DNA of 64,000 nucleotides from Halopseudomonas litoralis (GCF_900105005.1 NZ_LT629748.1:1550001-1614000), one strand, 5' to 3'. Shown: positions 33,259 to 42,650, numbered from the stretch's first letter. Numbers and translations are program-made. The notes: generated from the sequence alone by a model not told the origin.

Positions 33259-34486
33259 TGAGTTGAGCCTCTGCGTCTTCCTTGGTAATTATGCTTAGGC
33301 ATAATGATTTGATGATATTGCTATCAATGCGATCTTTAACTTGCTGATCAGTCAGATCATCAGGGTGCGTGTATTTTGTATTAATAACAAAAGTCGTTGT
33401 GGATCTGCTTGCAATGAGGTTGTTGTATTCGAAAAGAAGCTTGAGAAGATTTTCGTTGCTTTCCATTTCACTCAGCAAATCCGAAGTGCAGCCTTCATGA
33501 TCCGCAGAGGATGGTAGATCGAGAGCAGTGGGTAAATAAAATTTGTTGTCGCCATCCAGGTAGTGAGGAAACTGTTTTAGAATAGGTTCAACATTCATAG
33601 CCTCAATCAACCCGGAATAGCGCCTTATATCCGCTTTTTGAATGGATGAAAATCGCTCCGAGGGCTTCATTAACTGGCAGAGCGACTTCAACTCGTTGGC
33701 GTCAGTAGTGCGGATATGTTCAAAGAGACGTCGTGCTCTGCCATAAGTTTCATCATTTATGCTTGGCAAAGCTTGATCTAGCCGGTCTTCTAAGTAGCTG
33801 CACAGCCTTGCCTTAAGGTCAACAGAGAAATACTCCGTGCTGTTGTATGGGTTTTTGCTCAATATGTCGTCTAGCAAGCATTGCGCAGTAATCCGATTTT
33901 CGTAGGCGGCTTTGTTGGCCTTTTCGTGGTCGTCTTGCACTAAACGATGTATTGCCACGGCCTCGGAGCTTATTTTTTCGGAGAGAAGGCAGTAGTTATA
34001 GTTTAAAAGGTCTTCGCTAAGCGTAATAGACCTGCTAATACAGATCTGCCTAATAATCTCTTTTGTCAGCCCTTCTATTTCGCCCAGACCGCAATGCTTA
34101 TTTGCTCCGTAGTCATAGAATTGAACGAGTTCTCCATTTGCTCCCGTGTAGTCGCTAGTGTCATCTAGCTGAATGGATACATGGAAGTAACGTGAAACAC
34201 CTTTGGCACGGTCAAATTCGATAGCTGAAGCTTTCTCCAGGGCTTCGATATAACCACTGCGGTACTTGCCAATCTTGGCCTTTACTTGATGAGCGCTTGC
34301 TAGGGTGCCATTTTTATAGACTGCGAAATCGTCACTGCTGTCTAGCTGGAGCTCGAAATCCGCATCGCCTTGATTGATTAGACAGAGGCAATGGTAGAGC
34401 GCAATTTTCCCTTGATAGACGTACCCACTCCACGTAGACACGGCAGTCGCTGGATATTTTTCATCCACTTCACTGCTCACTCGCAC
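33248..34486 (-). CDS. Lamassu/ABC-3C effector with N-terminal Cap4-like nuclease domain (LmuA-type)
   Basis: The 412 residues start with the pattern of DUF4297/Cap4 endonucleases: SGYVYQGKIALYHCL (20-34), acidic LQLDSSDDF (48-54) and AHQVKAKIGKY (65-75), a D...QxK nuclease core. The C-terminal ~100 residues (SRSTTTFVINTKYTHPDDL..QQVKDRIDSNIIKSL) resemble the ABC-3C C-terminal domain. The expected activity is DNA degradation on triggering, causing abortive infection or plasmid loss. It is the first gene of the operon, and its promoter lies in 34487-34690 next to the IS3 element. Confidence 0.8.
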   Translation of the reverse strand: MRVSSEVDEKYPATAVSTWSGYVYQGKIALYHCLCLINQGDADFELQLDSSDDFAVYKNGTLASAHQVKAKIGKYRSGYIEALEKASAIEFDRAKGVSRYFHVSIQLDDTSDYTGANGELVQFYDYGANKHCGLGEIEGLTKEIIRQICISRSITLSEDLLNYNYCLLSEKISSEAVAIHRLVQDDHEKANKAAYENRITAQCLLDDILSKNPYNSTEYFSVDLKARLCSYLEDRLDQALPSINDETYGRARRLFEHIRTTDANELKSLCQLMKPSERFSSIQKADIRRYSGLIEAMNVEPILKQFPHYLDGDNKFYLPTALDLPSSADHEGCTSDLLSEMESNENLLKLLFEYNNLIASRSTTTFVINTKYTHPDDLTDQQVKDRIDSNIIKSLCLSIITKEDAEAQLNDK

Positions 34487-34690
34487 CCTCCATTGACTAG
34501 TTTGTACAATTTATCTAAAGCTTCCCTTATCACAAATAGATAATAGGCGAAATAAATCGTTGCGTCTCCGTTTCACGAACCGCGCTGCTCCAGGTTCGCT
34601 ATCCGCTCATTCCTAGCGGAACTGGCTATTGCCAGCCCTCCACATCCCTGACACCTACGGCCCGGCTTCCCGCTTCGGGCCTGCGCGCTT
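34487..34690. other. Promoter-side gap of the defence operon with repeat copy B
   Basis: No ORF is seen. The first ~70 bases are A+T rich (34497-34560) and should hold the defence operon promoter. The rest is backbone-like, GC rich, and carries copy B of the dispersed repeat (34644-34688), ending at the IS3 insertion point. Confidence 0.55.
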
Positions 34691-34753
34691 TGTAGTGGTC
34701 TAATGAAACCGGACACCAACTAGGCGACAATACTCGCCATTGAGAGGTGTTCG

Positions 34754-35916
<1,163 letters not shown>

Positions 35917-35924
35917 CCACTACA

Positions 35925-36231
35925 CTTCGCTTGCGTGCAGTCGGCACACACAGGCGGCCGTTGCCTGTCCAGCCATCTTTCCTGACTTCATCACCTTGTC
36001 CGCGACTGTAGCCCGTGTCCGCGTGCCGTCAAGGCGCGCCAGGCCGTGTCCTCAGCTGCGCCTGCGGGTCACACCAACCTGACGCTTCCTCCTTGACGGC
36101 CCACGTCCGTGGGCTCCTGACCGTCGCGGGCGATGAACTAAGGAAAGACGGTGGCAACGAGGCCAACCGGGTTCTTCGTGCCAACCGCACCGAACAGCCG
36201 AAAGGCTGGGCTCCGAATCTAGGAATCCGGT
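35925..36231. ncRNA. Non-coding, helix-rich leader region upstream of DUF932 (candidate structured RNA)
   Basis: Several helices follow one another: GCCGTCAAGG (36025-36034) with CCTTGACGGC (36091-36100); GCCCACG-tc-CGTGGGC (36099-36114); AACCGCAC near 36182 with GTGCGGTT (36232-36239), enclosing CAGCC-GAAA-GGCTG with a GNRA loop. No ORF is convincing. It may be a cis-regulatory leader of DUF932-parB or the remnant of a structured intron. There is no evidence of a transcript. Confidence 0.4.
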
Positions 36232-37098
36232 GTGCGGTTTGAACAGCAAACCCTTTTTGTCAGGAGAAAGACCATACTTGCATCCCGTTTCGCTTCCCAT
36301 TCCCCGGTACTTCGCAGCGACACCCCGCTGTCTGATGACCAGATCAGAGCCGTGGTGCCGTCCATCTATGCCGACGCGCCCCACGAAAGCCGTTCAGAAC
36401 GCTACAGCTACATCCCCACCGCTGCCGTGCTGACGGAACTACGAAAAGAAGGGTTTCAGCCCTTCATGGTGACGCAAACCCGCGTGCGCAACCAAGACCG
36501 CCGCGATTTCACCAAACACATGATTCGCTTGCGCCATGCCAATCAGGTCAATGACAGCATCGCCAACGAAATCATCCTGTTGAACTCGCACGATGGCACG
36601 AGCAGTTACCAGATGCTGGCGGGCGCGTTCCGCTTTGTCTGTGCCAATGGCCTTGTATGCGGCGATACCGTGGCCGATGTGCGTATTCCGCATAAAGGCG
36701 ATGTGACCGGACAAGTCATTGAAGGCGCTTACGAGGTATTGAGCGGCTTTGAACAGGCGCAGGAATCCCGCGAAGCCATGCAGGCCATCACCTTGGACGA
36801 TGGCGAAGCGGAAGTTTTCGCCCGCGCCGCGCTGGCCTTGAAGTACGACGACCCCGACAAGCCCGCGCCCATCACCGAAAGCCAGATTCTGATGCCGCGC
36901 CGCTATGACGACCGCCGCCCCGATCTGTGGATGGCCTTCAACCGTGTACAGGAAAACCTCACCAAAGGCGGCTTGCGTGGCCGTAGCGCCAACGGTCGCC
37001 GCCAAAGCACCCGAGCGGTGCAAGGCATTGATTCCGATATTCGCCTGAACCGTTCCCTGTGGCTGCTGGCCGAGGGTATGCGCCAGTTGAAAGCCTGA
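36232..37098 (+). CDS. DUF932 family protein
   Basis: The protein matches the plasmid/ICE DUF932 family: SPVLRSDTPLSDDQIRAVVPSI..APHESRSERYSYIPTAAVLTELRKEGFQPFMVTQTRVR; HMIRLRHANQVND..NEIILLNSHDGTSSYQMLAGAFRFVCANGLV. Function is unknown, though these genes cluster with parB in ICEs. The start is a problem. The strong RBS AGGAGA (36262-36267) precedes ATA (36274) at ideal distance, where relatives have ATG. The GTG at 36232 is the only upstream standard start in frame. Expression may be reduced. Confidence 0.9.
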   Translation: MRFEQQTLFVRRKTILASRFASHSPVLRSDTPLSDDQIRAVVPSIYADAPHESRSERYSYIPTAAVLTELRKEGFQPFMVTQTRVRNQDRRDFTKHMIRLRHANQVNDSIANEIILLNSHDGTSSYQMLAGAFRFVCANGLVCGDTVADVRIPHKGDVTGQVIEGAYEVLSGFEQAQESREAMQAITLDDGEAEVFARAALALKYDDPDKPAPITESQILMPRRYDDRRPDLWMAFNRVQENLTKGGLRGRSANGRRQSTRAVQGIDSDIRLNRSLWLLAEGMRQLKA

Positions 37099-37182
37099 TT
37101 TCCTGCCCGGAGGGGCGCAGCCCCTCCATCCATTCCCTTGTTTTGTTGCTGTTTCCCTTTTTGAACCGATAGGAGCTACATC

Positions 37183-39243
37183 ATGAACGCCATTACCCAT
37201 ACCGAAGCCCAAGCCCTGCAAACCGTCACCCCGGTACAGCCTTCGCAAGGCATGCTGCTGGTGCCGCTGTCGCAGCTTCGCCGCTCACGCCGTAACGTGC
37301 GCAAGACCGCAGGCCAGTCTATCGACGCGCTGGCATCGAGCATCGAGCGCGTGGGCTTGCTGCAAAACCTGACCGTGATTCTTGCAGCCGATGGCAAACA
37401 TTATGAAGTCGTGGCCGGTGGCCGCAGGCTGGCCGCGTTGAAGCTGCTGGCGAAGAAGCGCCGCATTGCCAAGGATTGGGAGGTGCCTTGCCTGTTGGTG
37501 GCTGATGCCAGCGCCCGCACGGTGAGCCTGACCGAGAACGTGCAGCGTGAAGCCATGCACCCGGCAGACCAGTTTGAAGCCTTCGCTGCGCTGGTGGCCG
37601 AAGGCCGACCCATCGAGGATATCGCGGCTGATTTTGCCGTCACCCCGCTGGTGGTGCAGCGCCGCTTGAAACTCGCCAATGTGTCGCCCCGACTGATGGC
37701 GGACTACCGCGCTGATGCCGTGAGCCTTGACCAGTTGATGGCCCTTGCCATCACCGATGACCACACCGCGCAGGAAGCGGCCTTTTATGATGCGCCGCAG
37801 TGGCAGCGCAGCCCCCACGCCTTGCGCGAACGTTTGACCGAGCGTGAAATCGACGCCTCTCATGCGCTGGTGCGTTTCGTGGGGCTGGGCGCCTACGAGG
37901 CCGCAGGGGGTGGTATCCGCCGCGACCTGTTCGCGGAAGGTGATGCAGGTGTGTATCTGACCGATGCCGCGCTGCTGGAAACGCTGGTGTGCGACAAGTT
38001 GGACAGCCACGCCGCCACCGTTCGCGCCGAAGGCTGGGCATGGGTGGATGCCACGCCCGCCGCCACCTATGCCGACTTGCAAGCGTTCCAGCAGGCACCG
38101 AGGGAGCGGCGCAACCCCACCAAGCGGGAAAGTGAACGCATCGACAAGCTGGAAACTAAGATGCAGGCCATTGGTGAAACTCTGGATGCGCTGGACGAAG
38201 ACGACGAGGAAAAGGCCGACGCTTTGCAGGAAGAAGGCGACCGCATGGGTGAGCAATTGCAGGCGCTGGAAGATCGCTTGCAGGATTACAGCCCAAACGT
38301 GAAAGCTGCCGCTGGTGCCATCGTTACCCTTGACCGGCAAGGTCAGATTGTCGTGCATCGCGGACTGATGCGCGAAGCCGAAGCCCGCGCACTGCGCACG
38401 TTGGAGCGGCTGCGCCAAGGCTTCAACGGCGAGGATGATACGAACGGCAACGACAGTGAGGACGACGACCAGCCCAAGGCCGCATCCATGTCCGACCGGC
38501 TGGCGCAACGCTTGAGCGCCCACCGCACTGCCGCGCTGCAAATCGAAGTGGCCCGGCATCCGCAGGTGGCGCTGGCTGCCGTGGTGCATGGCATGGTGCA
38601 AGCTGTCTTGCAGCTTGACCGATACCATCGTGATGGTTTGCCGCTGGCTATGCGCGTGACCGTGCAGGACCGGCTGGAAAGCATAGCCCCGGATTGGACG
38701 GAGTCGCCCGCCGCCGTGGCATTGCGCAAATTGCAGCAGGTTGCGGGAGGGAAACTGCCCGAGGACAGCGCGGAACTGTTCGCCGCGTTGCTGGCGAAAT
38801 CGCAGGATGAGCTGGTGCAGTTGCTGGCGGTATGCGTGGCGGCGACTGTGGACGTGGTGACGCCTCGCGCTACGCAACACCAACCGGGTGCGGCACTGGC
38901 GCAGGCCGTGGGGTTGGATATGGCCGCATGGTGGAAGCCGACCGCCGAAGGCTACTTCAAGCACGTTTCCAAGGCTGTGATTCTGGATGCCGTGGGCGAG
39001 TTCGCACCGGAGCATGTTACCCGGCTGGCGAAGCTCAAGAAGACCGACATTGCCAGCGAAGCCGAACGGCTGACCGATGGCAGCGGCTGGATGCCTGCCG
39101 TGTTCAAGGCCGAGGATATGGAAAACAGAGCGCAGGAAGAAAGCGAAGTCCACGGCCAGCAAGATGATGGCGACGAGAACGCGGAAAACGCGCAGGACAG
39201 CGCCGCAGCAATCACACGCGAAGCCGAAGAACTGGCCGCGTAA
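37183..39243 (+). CDS. parB: ParB/RepB/Spo0J family partition protein (large ICE type)
   Basis: This 686-residue protein has an N-terminal ParB domain (about 22-120: VPLSQLRRSRRNVRK, SIERVGLLQNLTV, YEVVAGGRRLAALKLL, SLTENVQREAMHPADQFEAF) and an HTH (IEDIAADFAVTPLVVQRRLKLANVSPRLMADY). A long C-terminal region includes an acidic coiled coil (about 310-365) and an acidic tail. Such large ParB proteins are constant in Tn4371-like ICEs. They may help maintain the excised circle together with ParA. A GC hairpin follows the stop. Confidence 0.93.
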   Translation: MNAITHTEAQALQTVTPVQPSQGMLLVPLSQLRRSRRNVRKTAGQSIDALASSIERVGLLQNLTVILAADGKHYEVVAGGRRLAALKLLAKKRRIAKDWEVPCLLVADASARTVSLTENVQREAMHPADQFEAFAALVAEGRPIEDIAADFAVTPLVVQRRLKLANVSPRLMADYRADAVSLDQLMALAITDDHTAQEAAFYDAPQWQRSPHALRERLTEREIDASHALVRFVGLGAYEAAGGGIRRDLFAEGDAGVYLTDAALLETLVCDKLDSHAATVRAEGWAWVDATPAATYADLQAFQQAPRERRNPTKRESERIDKLETKMQAIGETLDALDEDDEEKADALQEEGDRMGEQLQALEDRLQDYSPNVKAAAGAIVTLDRQGQIVVHRGLMREAEARALRTLERLRQGFNGEDDTNGNDSEDDDQPKAASMSDRLAQRLSAHRTAALQIEVARHPQVALAAVVHGMVQAVLQLDRYHRDGLPLAMRVTVQDRLESIAPDWTESPAAVALRKLQQVAGGKLPEDSAELFAALLAKSQDELVQLLAVCVAATVDVVTPRATQHQPGAALAQAVGLDMAAWWKPTAEGYFKHVSKAVILDAVGEFAPEHVTRLAKLKKTDIASEAERLTDGSGWMPAVFKAEDMENRAQEESEVHGQQDDGDENAENAQDSAAAITREAEELAA

Positions 39244-39249
39244 GGCAGA

Positions 39250-39288
39250 AAGCAAAGCCCCAGCGCACAAGGACGTGCGCCGGGGCTT
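39250..39288 (+). terminator. Hairpin terminator after parB
   Basis: AAAGCCCC pairs with GGGGCTTT, with inner GCGCAC/GTGCGC and a 6-base loop. The stem is interrupted only by one a/c mismatch. The right side ends in TTTGTG, not a full T-run, so it may be a terminator or simply part of the palindrome cluster that follows. Confidence 0.55.
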
Positions 39289-39353
39289 TGTGCTGTTCGC
39301 AAAATCCGGGCGCGGCCGTGGCCGCGCCTGGTGTTACAGCCCAAAAGCCAAAA

Positions 39354-39592
39354 CCGCCACGCCGCCGCCTTCAATCAGGCGGCGGCGTGGCGGCGCGCAA
39401 GTATCTTGCGCGGATTTTCCGCGCATTCAGCCAAATACAGCAATTGGCTGAATGCGCCTCAACTATCCAGCAAGCGCAGCTTCCTTCGTAAGCTGTTCAG
39501 TGAAAGCGTGCTGGCTTTCAGGCGGCCATGGGGCCGCACTATCAAACAGCAGAGCAACGGCAGTCGAGTGTGAGCGGCCAAATGGCCGGTCA
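39354..39592. repeat. Cluster of perfect inverted repeats between parB and the ATPase gene
   Basis: In order: 16-bp arms with 8-nt loop (39354-39369/39378-39393); CGCGCAAG-tat-CTTGCGCG (39394-39412); 14-bp arms with 9-nt loop (39421-39434/39444-39457); TGAAAGC-N6-GCTTTCA (39501-39520); GCGGCC-N4-GGCCGC (39522-39537); CGGCCA-aa-TGGCCG (39575-39588). All arms are perfect. The region is otherwise non-coding. It could be an origin (oriT, single-strand origin) or a set of partition or regulator sites. Confidence 0.8.
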
Positions 39593-40093
39593 TTGTTGCG
39601 CCAACGTATTCAGTACAAAGTCGGCACGCGCCACCACATCGACTTTGGGTAATAGCGTGACCTCATAGCCCAGCACGGGGTATACGCGCTGGAGCCGGTC
39701 GTACTCGACCAATGCCGCGTCCATGCCGTGGCGGCGCTGCGCATCCGTAGCATAGATTTCCGGCCAAGGCGGTGCCAGAAACACGTGCGGATGATAGCGG
39801 TGGGTCTGTCCGAGGGTTGCCAGCAGCGGTTCGCCGGTCAGCTCTTCAAGCGCCGACGCTGCATCAATCAGCCCCCGATCGAAGAACGTCCACTTGTTGT
39901 TGCGCCGGGCGTTGGCATGGTCATCCAGCGCCATGTCGATCCATGGCAGAGCCTGGCCGCCGGTGCGGGTTTCTTCCTGGACGATTCGCCGGCCAGGTTC
40001 TTTGACCACGGCATGGCCGCGCTGATGAAGTTCGGACAGTAACGTGGATTTACCACCGCCAGAACAGCCTGAGAGGATGACAAAGTGATTCAT
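39590..40093 (-). CDS. AAA-family ATPase / kinase-like protein (AAA_28)
   Basis: This 167-residue P-loop protein has Walker A GCSGGGKST at 9-17, followed by LLSELHQRGHAVVKEPGRRIVQEE. FFDRGLIDA lies mid-protein, as in AAA_28 nucleotide-kinase-like proteins. It is transcribed leftwards, toward the palindrome cluster. The function in the ICE is unknown; phosphorylation of a nucleic acid or toxin-like activity are speculative. Confidence 0.8.
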   Translation of the reverse strand: MNHFVILSGCSGGGKSTLLSELHQRGHAVVKEPGRRIVQEETRTGGQALPWIDMALDDHANARRNNKWTFFDRGLIDAASALEELTGEPLLATLGQTHRYHPHVFLAPPWPEIYATDAQRRHGMDAALVEYDRLQRVYPVLGYEVTLLPKVDVVARADFVLNTLAQQ

Positions 40094-40418
40094 AAGGTGT
40101 TGCCCGTTTCATGGGTCAAAACATTGCGTGGGTAATGGCCGCACTCAAATCGGGCGTGTCGGCGCACAGCGTCACCGGGCTTTCGGGCTGCGCCCCATGC
40201 CGACTTCGCTGTCACGGCCATTCGGCGTCAATCCCTCACGCCTTCGCGCCTGCGGCGCTGCGCACTTTGCTTGCATAGGGTGGAAGCAAAGCTAGGCCGA
40301 ACGGCCACCCTCTACGCCCGCCCAACCGAGGAAAAAGACGGCACGCATAGTCTTATCTGGTCGTGCAGCAAGCCACAGTGAGGCATGATCAGATCCTTAC
40401 TTATTGGCAGGGGTCTGA
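40094..40418. other. Non-coding gap with repeat copy C
   Basis: No ORF is convincing. Copy C of the dispersed ICE repeat is at 40231-40265, with upstream similarity to the sequence before copy A (29386 on). Near its right end TGATCAGA and TCTGATCA (about 40388-40424) form an inverted repeat at the 3' end of the DUF2971 gene, perhaps a weak terminator. Confidence 0.5.
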
Positions 40419-41345
40419 TCAATCATCAAAGCAGGCAAGAATTGCTTGATTATTCCTTGGGTAACTCGCAGATAGCTCATCTACATTGAGACGATAGCGC
40501 TTGAGCTTAAAAGTCCCATATTTTTCACGTATTTCATAGAAAGACACGTCAGCAAGCCTGCTCTCCAGGGCCTTGAGTAATGTAAATTTGACGGAGTCCA
40601 AACACCTTGATCCAAATGTTATTTCCGCAAGTTCGAATGGGGAGTCCATCAGGCCTCTGCTTCCTATAAAGCGCCATTCCTTCTCATATTTCCAGTCGTA
40701 TGCTTTGCGAAGCAAAACTGCGGAATCGACTTCAACTTGCGCTCCAGGTGCATCGTCCAGCATGCACATTATTTTGCTTGCTTCTATTTCTCTGCTGCCG
40801 CCATACTTAACTTTGAAAATATTTGGTTTTGCATCCGCTGGTATTTTGTAGCCAATACATATTCCATTGTGTTGGTTCCCGTAATGGCTCCACATCAATG
40901 GGCAATCAAACCTCTCTGCAAGAGAAAGAACCCCTTTTTCATATATCCTGAGAATCTCTCGTTCAATGGCGTGACCAAGTAGATCAATCTGCGGTTCTGG
41001 CGCTGGCTTCGAGTAATCAGGGTTCGTGGCATGGTACGAAATTTCCGAAAGCACTATTTCCGCTTGCCTGCGGCTGTGCCGATCAATGTGCTCAACGGTT
41101 TTTGGTCCGCGATACTTTATTGAGTTGGCTGCAGCACGCATCTCAGACGAAGTTCTTCTCTCGATCAAGACCCTTAAAACATTCTCTAGATCGGCCACTG
41201 GTAAGTCTGGTTTAACGCATGGCTTCGTATCCAATGGATCATTAAAATCAGCAGGGTTTGCGCAGTAGACTCTGTCTGCGACCAGCAGATCTAAGGTCAA
41301 GGAGTCAAAAGCCTTGTATTTATATAGAACTTTTGGATGTGTCAT
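40419..41345 (-). CDS. DUF2971 family protein, probable defence-type cargo
   Basis: The 308 residues have family hallmarks: LYKYKAFDSLTLDLLVADRVYCANPADFNDPLD at the N-terminus, VLSLAERFDCPLMWSHYGNQHNGICIGYKIP in the middle, and a W..EKEWRFIG motif. DUF2971 is frequent in variable regions of mobile elements and is suspected to act in phage defence, but its biochemistry is not established. An XRE regulator gene lies 5 bases upstream and forms an operon with it. Confidence 0.8.
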   Translation of the reverse strand: MTHPKVLYKYKAFDSLTLDLLVADRVYCANPADFNDPLDTKPCVKPDLPVADLENVLRVLIERRTSSEMRAAANSIKYRGPKTVEHIDRHSRRQAEIVLSEISYHATNPDYSKPAPEPQIDLLGHAIEREILRIYEKGVLSLAERFDCPLMWSHYGNQHNGICIGYKIPADAKPNIFKVKYGGSREIEASKIMCMLDDAPGAQVEVDSAVLLRKAYDWKYEKEWRFIGSRGLMDSPFELAEITFGSRCLDSVKFTLLKALESRLADVSFYEIREKYGTFKLKRYRLNVDELSASYPRNNQAILACFDD

Positions 41346-41350
41346 TGGTT

Positions 41351-41644
41351 CTATTTGGCGTCCAGTAAGTGCTGAATCGCCTCCATCTCCTGTCGCACCT
41401 GCGCCAGAAGTTGATCGGCTTGGTGCGTGCTCTCGCCGGCATACGCCAGTGTCAACAGCGTGAGCGGATGAATCTCCATGACTTCACACAGCTCAGCCAG
41501 CTTGTTCAGCGTCGGGCTTTTCAGGTTGCGCTCCAGCGAACTCAGATAGGTACGGCTGGACACGTCGGAGAACGCTTCCTGGCTCAAGCCACGCGCTTTC
41601 CTGACTGTCTTCAATGCCGCCGCTAATGAGTTTTTCGCTGTCAT
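41351..41644 (-). CDS. XRE-family HTH regulator paired with DUF2971
   Basis: This 97-residue protein has an N-terminal HTH (LAAALKTVRKARGLSQEAFSDVSSRTYLSSLERNLKSPTLNKLAELCEVMEIHPLTLL) and a C-terminal helix. It is the first gene of a two-gene leftward operon with DUF2971. It likely represses the operon through the CTATAG pair just upstream (41687-41707), giving control similar to a toxin-antitoxin unit. Confidence 0.88.
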   Translation of the reverse strand: MTAKNSLAAALKTVRKARGLSQEAFSDVSSRTYLSSLERNLKSPTLNKLAELCEVMEIHPLTLLTLAYAGESTHQADQLLAQVRQEMEAIQHLLDAK

Positions 41645-41686
41645 CCAATGATTTCCTTGAAACCATAGATGACAGTCGATTGCGCT

Positions 41687-41707
41687 CTATAGGGCTACAA
41701 TCTATAG
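41687..41707. promoter_or_regulatory. Paired CTATAG palindromes upstream of the XRE/DUF2971 operon
   Basis: CTATAG at 41687-41692 and again at 41702-41707 lie with centres 15 bp apart, 43 bases upstream of the XRE start. They overlap possible -10 elements on the minus strand. They are a likely operator for the XRE protein. Confidence 0.5.
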
Positions 41708-41747
41708 TGTTCATTTAATGTTGACCACCCGCTTTTGTGCTTTTACG

Positions 41748-41769
41748 GAAATCCGCTTGTGCGGATTTC
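41748..41769. repeat. 9-bp hairpin in the gap before DUF2958
   Basis: GAAATCCGC-ttgt-GCGGATTTC is a perfect inverted repeat. It separates the leftward XRE operon from the rightward DUF2958 gene. GCGGATTT recurs at about 41837-41844. It may be a regulator site or transcript structure. The rest of 41645-41959 shows no convincing gene. Confidence 0.55.
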
Positions 41770-41959
41770 GCCAGAACCAGAGAGTCGCATCTATGTCTTT
41801 CCTGACGTCCACAAAGCCGCTTCCACACTTCCGTTCTTCTGCGGATTTGTGGGCTTGCTCATCCGTACTTCTGCACGAAGGCACACAGCCGGTTCGGCGG
41901 CTCTACGCTTGGGCGTATAAGTGCCTCGCTGAATCGTCGGTTTCGAGGGGTTTCCGACC

Positions 41960-42310
41960 ATGACCCAGGCGCTCATCACCGTCGAGGAGCACGCGCAGCT
42001 GCTCGCCAACGGCCAGGCCCGCGTTGCTGGGCAAGACACCGACCTGCTGCCCGCCGTGCGGCTGTTCACCCCGGACGCACACGTCACCTGGCTATTGGCA
42101 TCGCTCGACCCTGCCGATGGCGATACGGCCTACGGCCTCATCGACTTGGGGCTAGGCATGCCCGAGCTGGGTCATGTGAAGTTGTCCGATCTGGCGTCTA
42201 TTGTCGGCCCACGCCAGCAGCCGGTAATGCGGGATCGGTATTTCCAGGCTACGCGCACGCTTTCAGACTATGCGCGGCTGGCGAAGGCCAACGGCTCCAT
42301 CATTGATTGA
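41960..42310 (+). CDS. DUF2958 family protein
   Basis: This 116-residue protein is a typical DUF2958: LITVEEHAQLLANGQARVAGQDTDLLPAVRLFTPDAHVTWLLASLDPADGDTAYGLIDLGLGMPELGHVKLSDL. The family is a constant small gene of Tn4371-like and related ICEs, of unknown function. A good start ATG 41960 follows cgaggggtttccgacc. Confidence 0.9.
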   Translation: MTQALITVEEHAQLLANGQARVAGQDTDLLPAVRLFTPDAHVTWLLASLDPADGDTAYGLIDLGLGMPELGHVKLSDLASIVGPRQQPVMRDRYFQATRTLSDYARLAKANGSIID

Positions 42311-42325
42311 CCGAAGCCGTTCGCA

Positions 42326-42413
42326 GCCCGGTAGGACCGGGCGCATTGAGACTATTCTCGTCTCACTCCAGACCGGGCCGGTCTGAATCCGCACTCTTGC
42401 ACCGAAACGGTGC
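42326..42413. promoter_or_regulatory. Three palindromes upstream of the DUF2285 regulator gene
   Basis: GCCCGGT-agg-ACCGGGC (42326-42342), CAGACCGG-g-CCGGTCTG (42369-42385) and GCACCG-aaa-CGGTGC (42399-42413) are perfect. The first may terminate DUF2958 transcription. The other two could be binding sites controlling the transfer regulator. The remaining sequence to 42650 is non-coding, ending in RBS AGGAGGTGA. Confidence 0.5.
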
Positions 42414-42650
42414 GGCTCTGCTGTAAACAGTCACGATCTTTGGCGCGGGTTGCGGCACGCTATCCAGTGCTGTGGGCCATTTTCCGGTTGCACAGCCGTC
42501 GCATTCGGACGATCCATGCAGCTTTTCGGAGCCAATCGGTCTTGACAGCGCCAGTTTACCCAACCATTCATGACGGTTTACCGATGACGCCGTAGTTTTG
42601 CATTTTGACGCCCGTGGCGACGTTCCTGCTGATCGACAGGAGGTGACGTC

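Noticed and set aside
36025..36241. Group II intron domain V remnant
   Set aside because: Some phrases resemble intron ends, but the catalytic domain V hairpin is not present and no reverse transcriptase remains, so only a generic structured leader is claimed.
37285..39270. 661-codon minus-strand frame opposite parB
   Set aside because: It mirrors the parB gene exactly, is rich in His/Gln/Arg from reverse codons and has no domain.
41718..41963. 81-codon plus-strand ORF before DUF2958
   Set aside because: It covers the 9-bp hairpin and promoter area, has no RBS and no plausible protein features.
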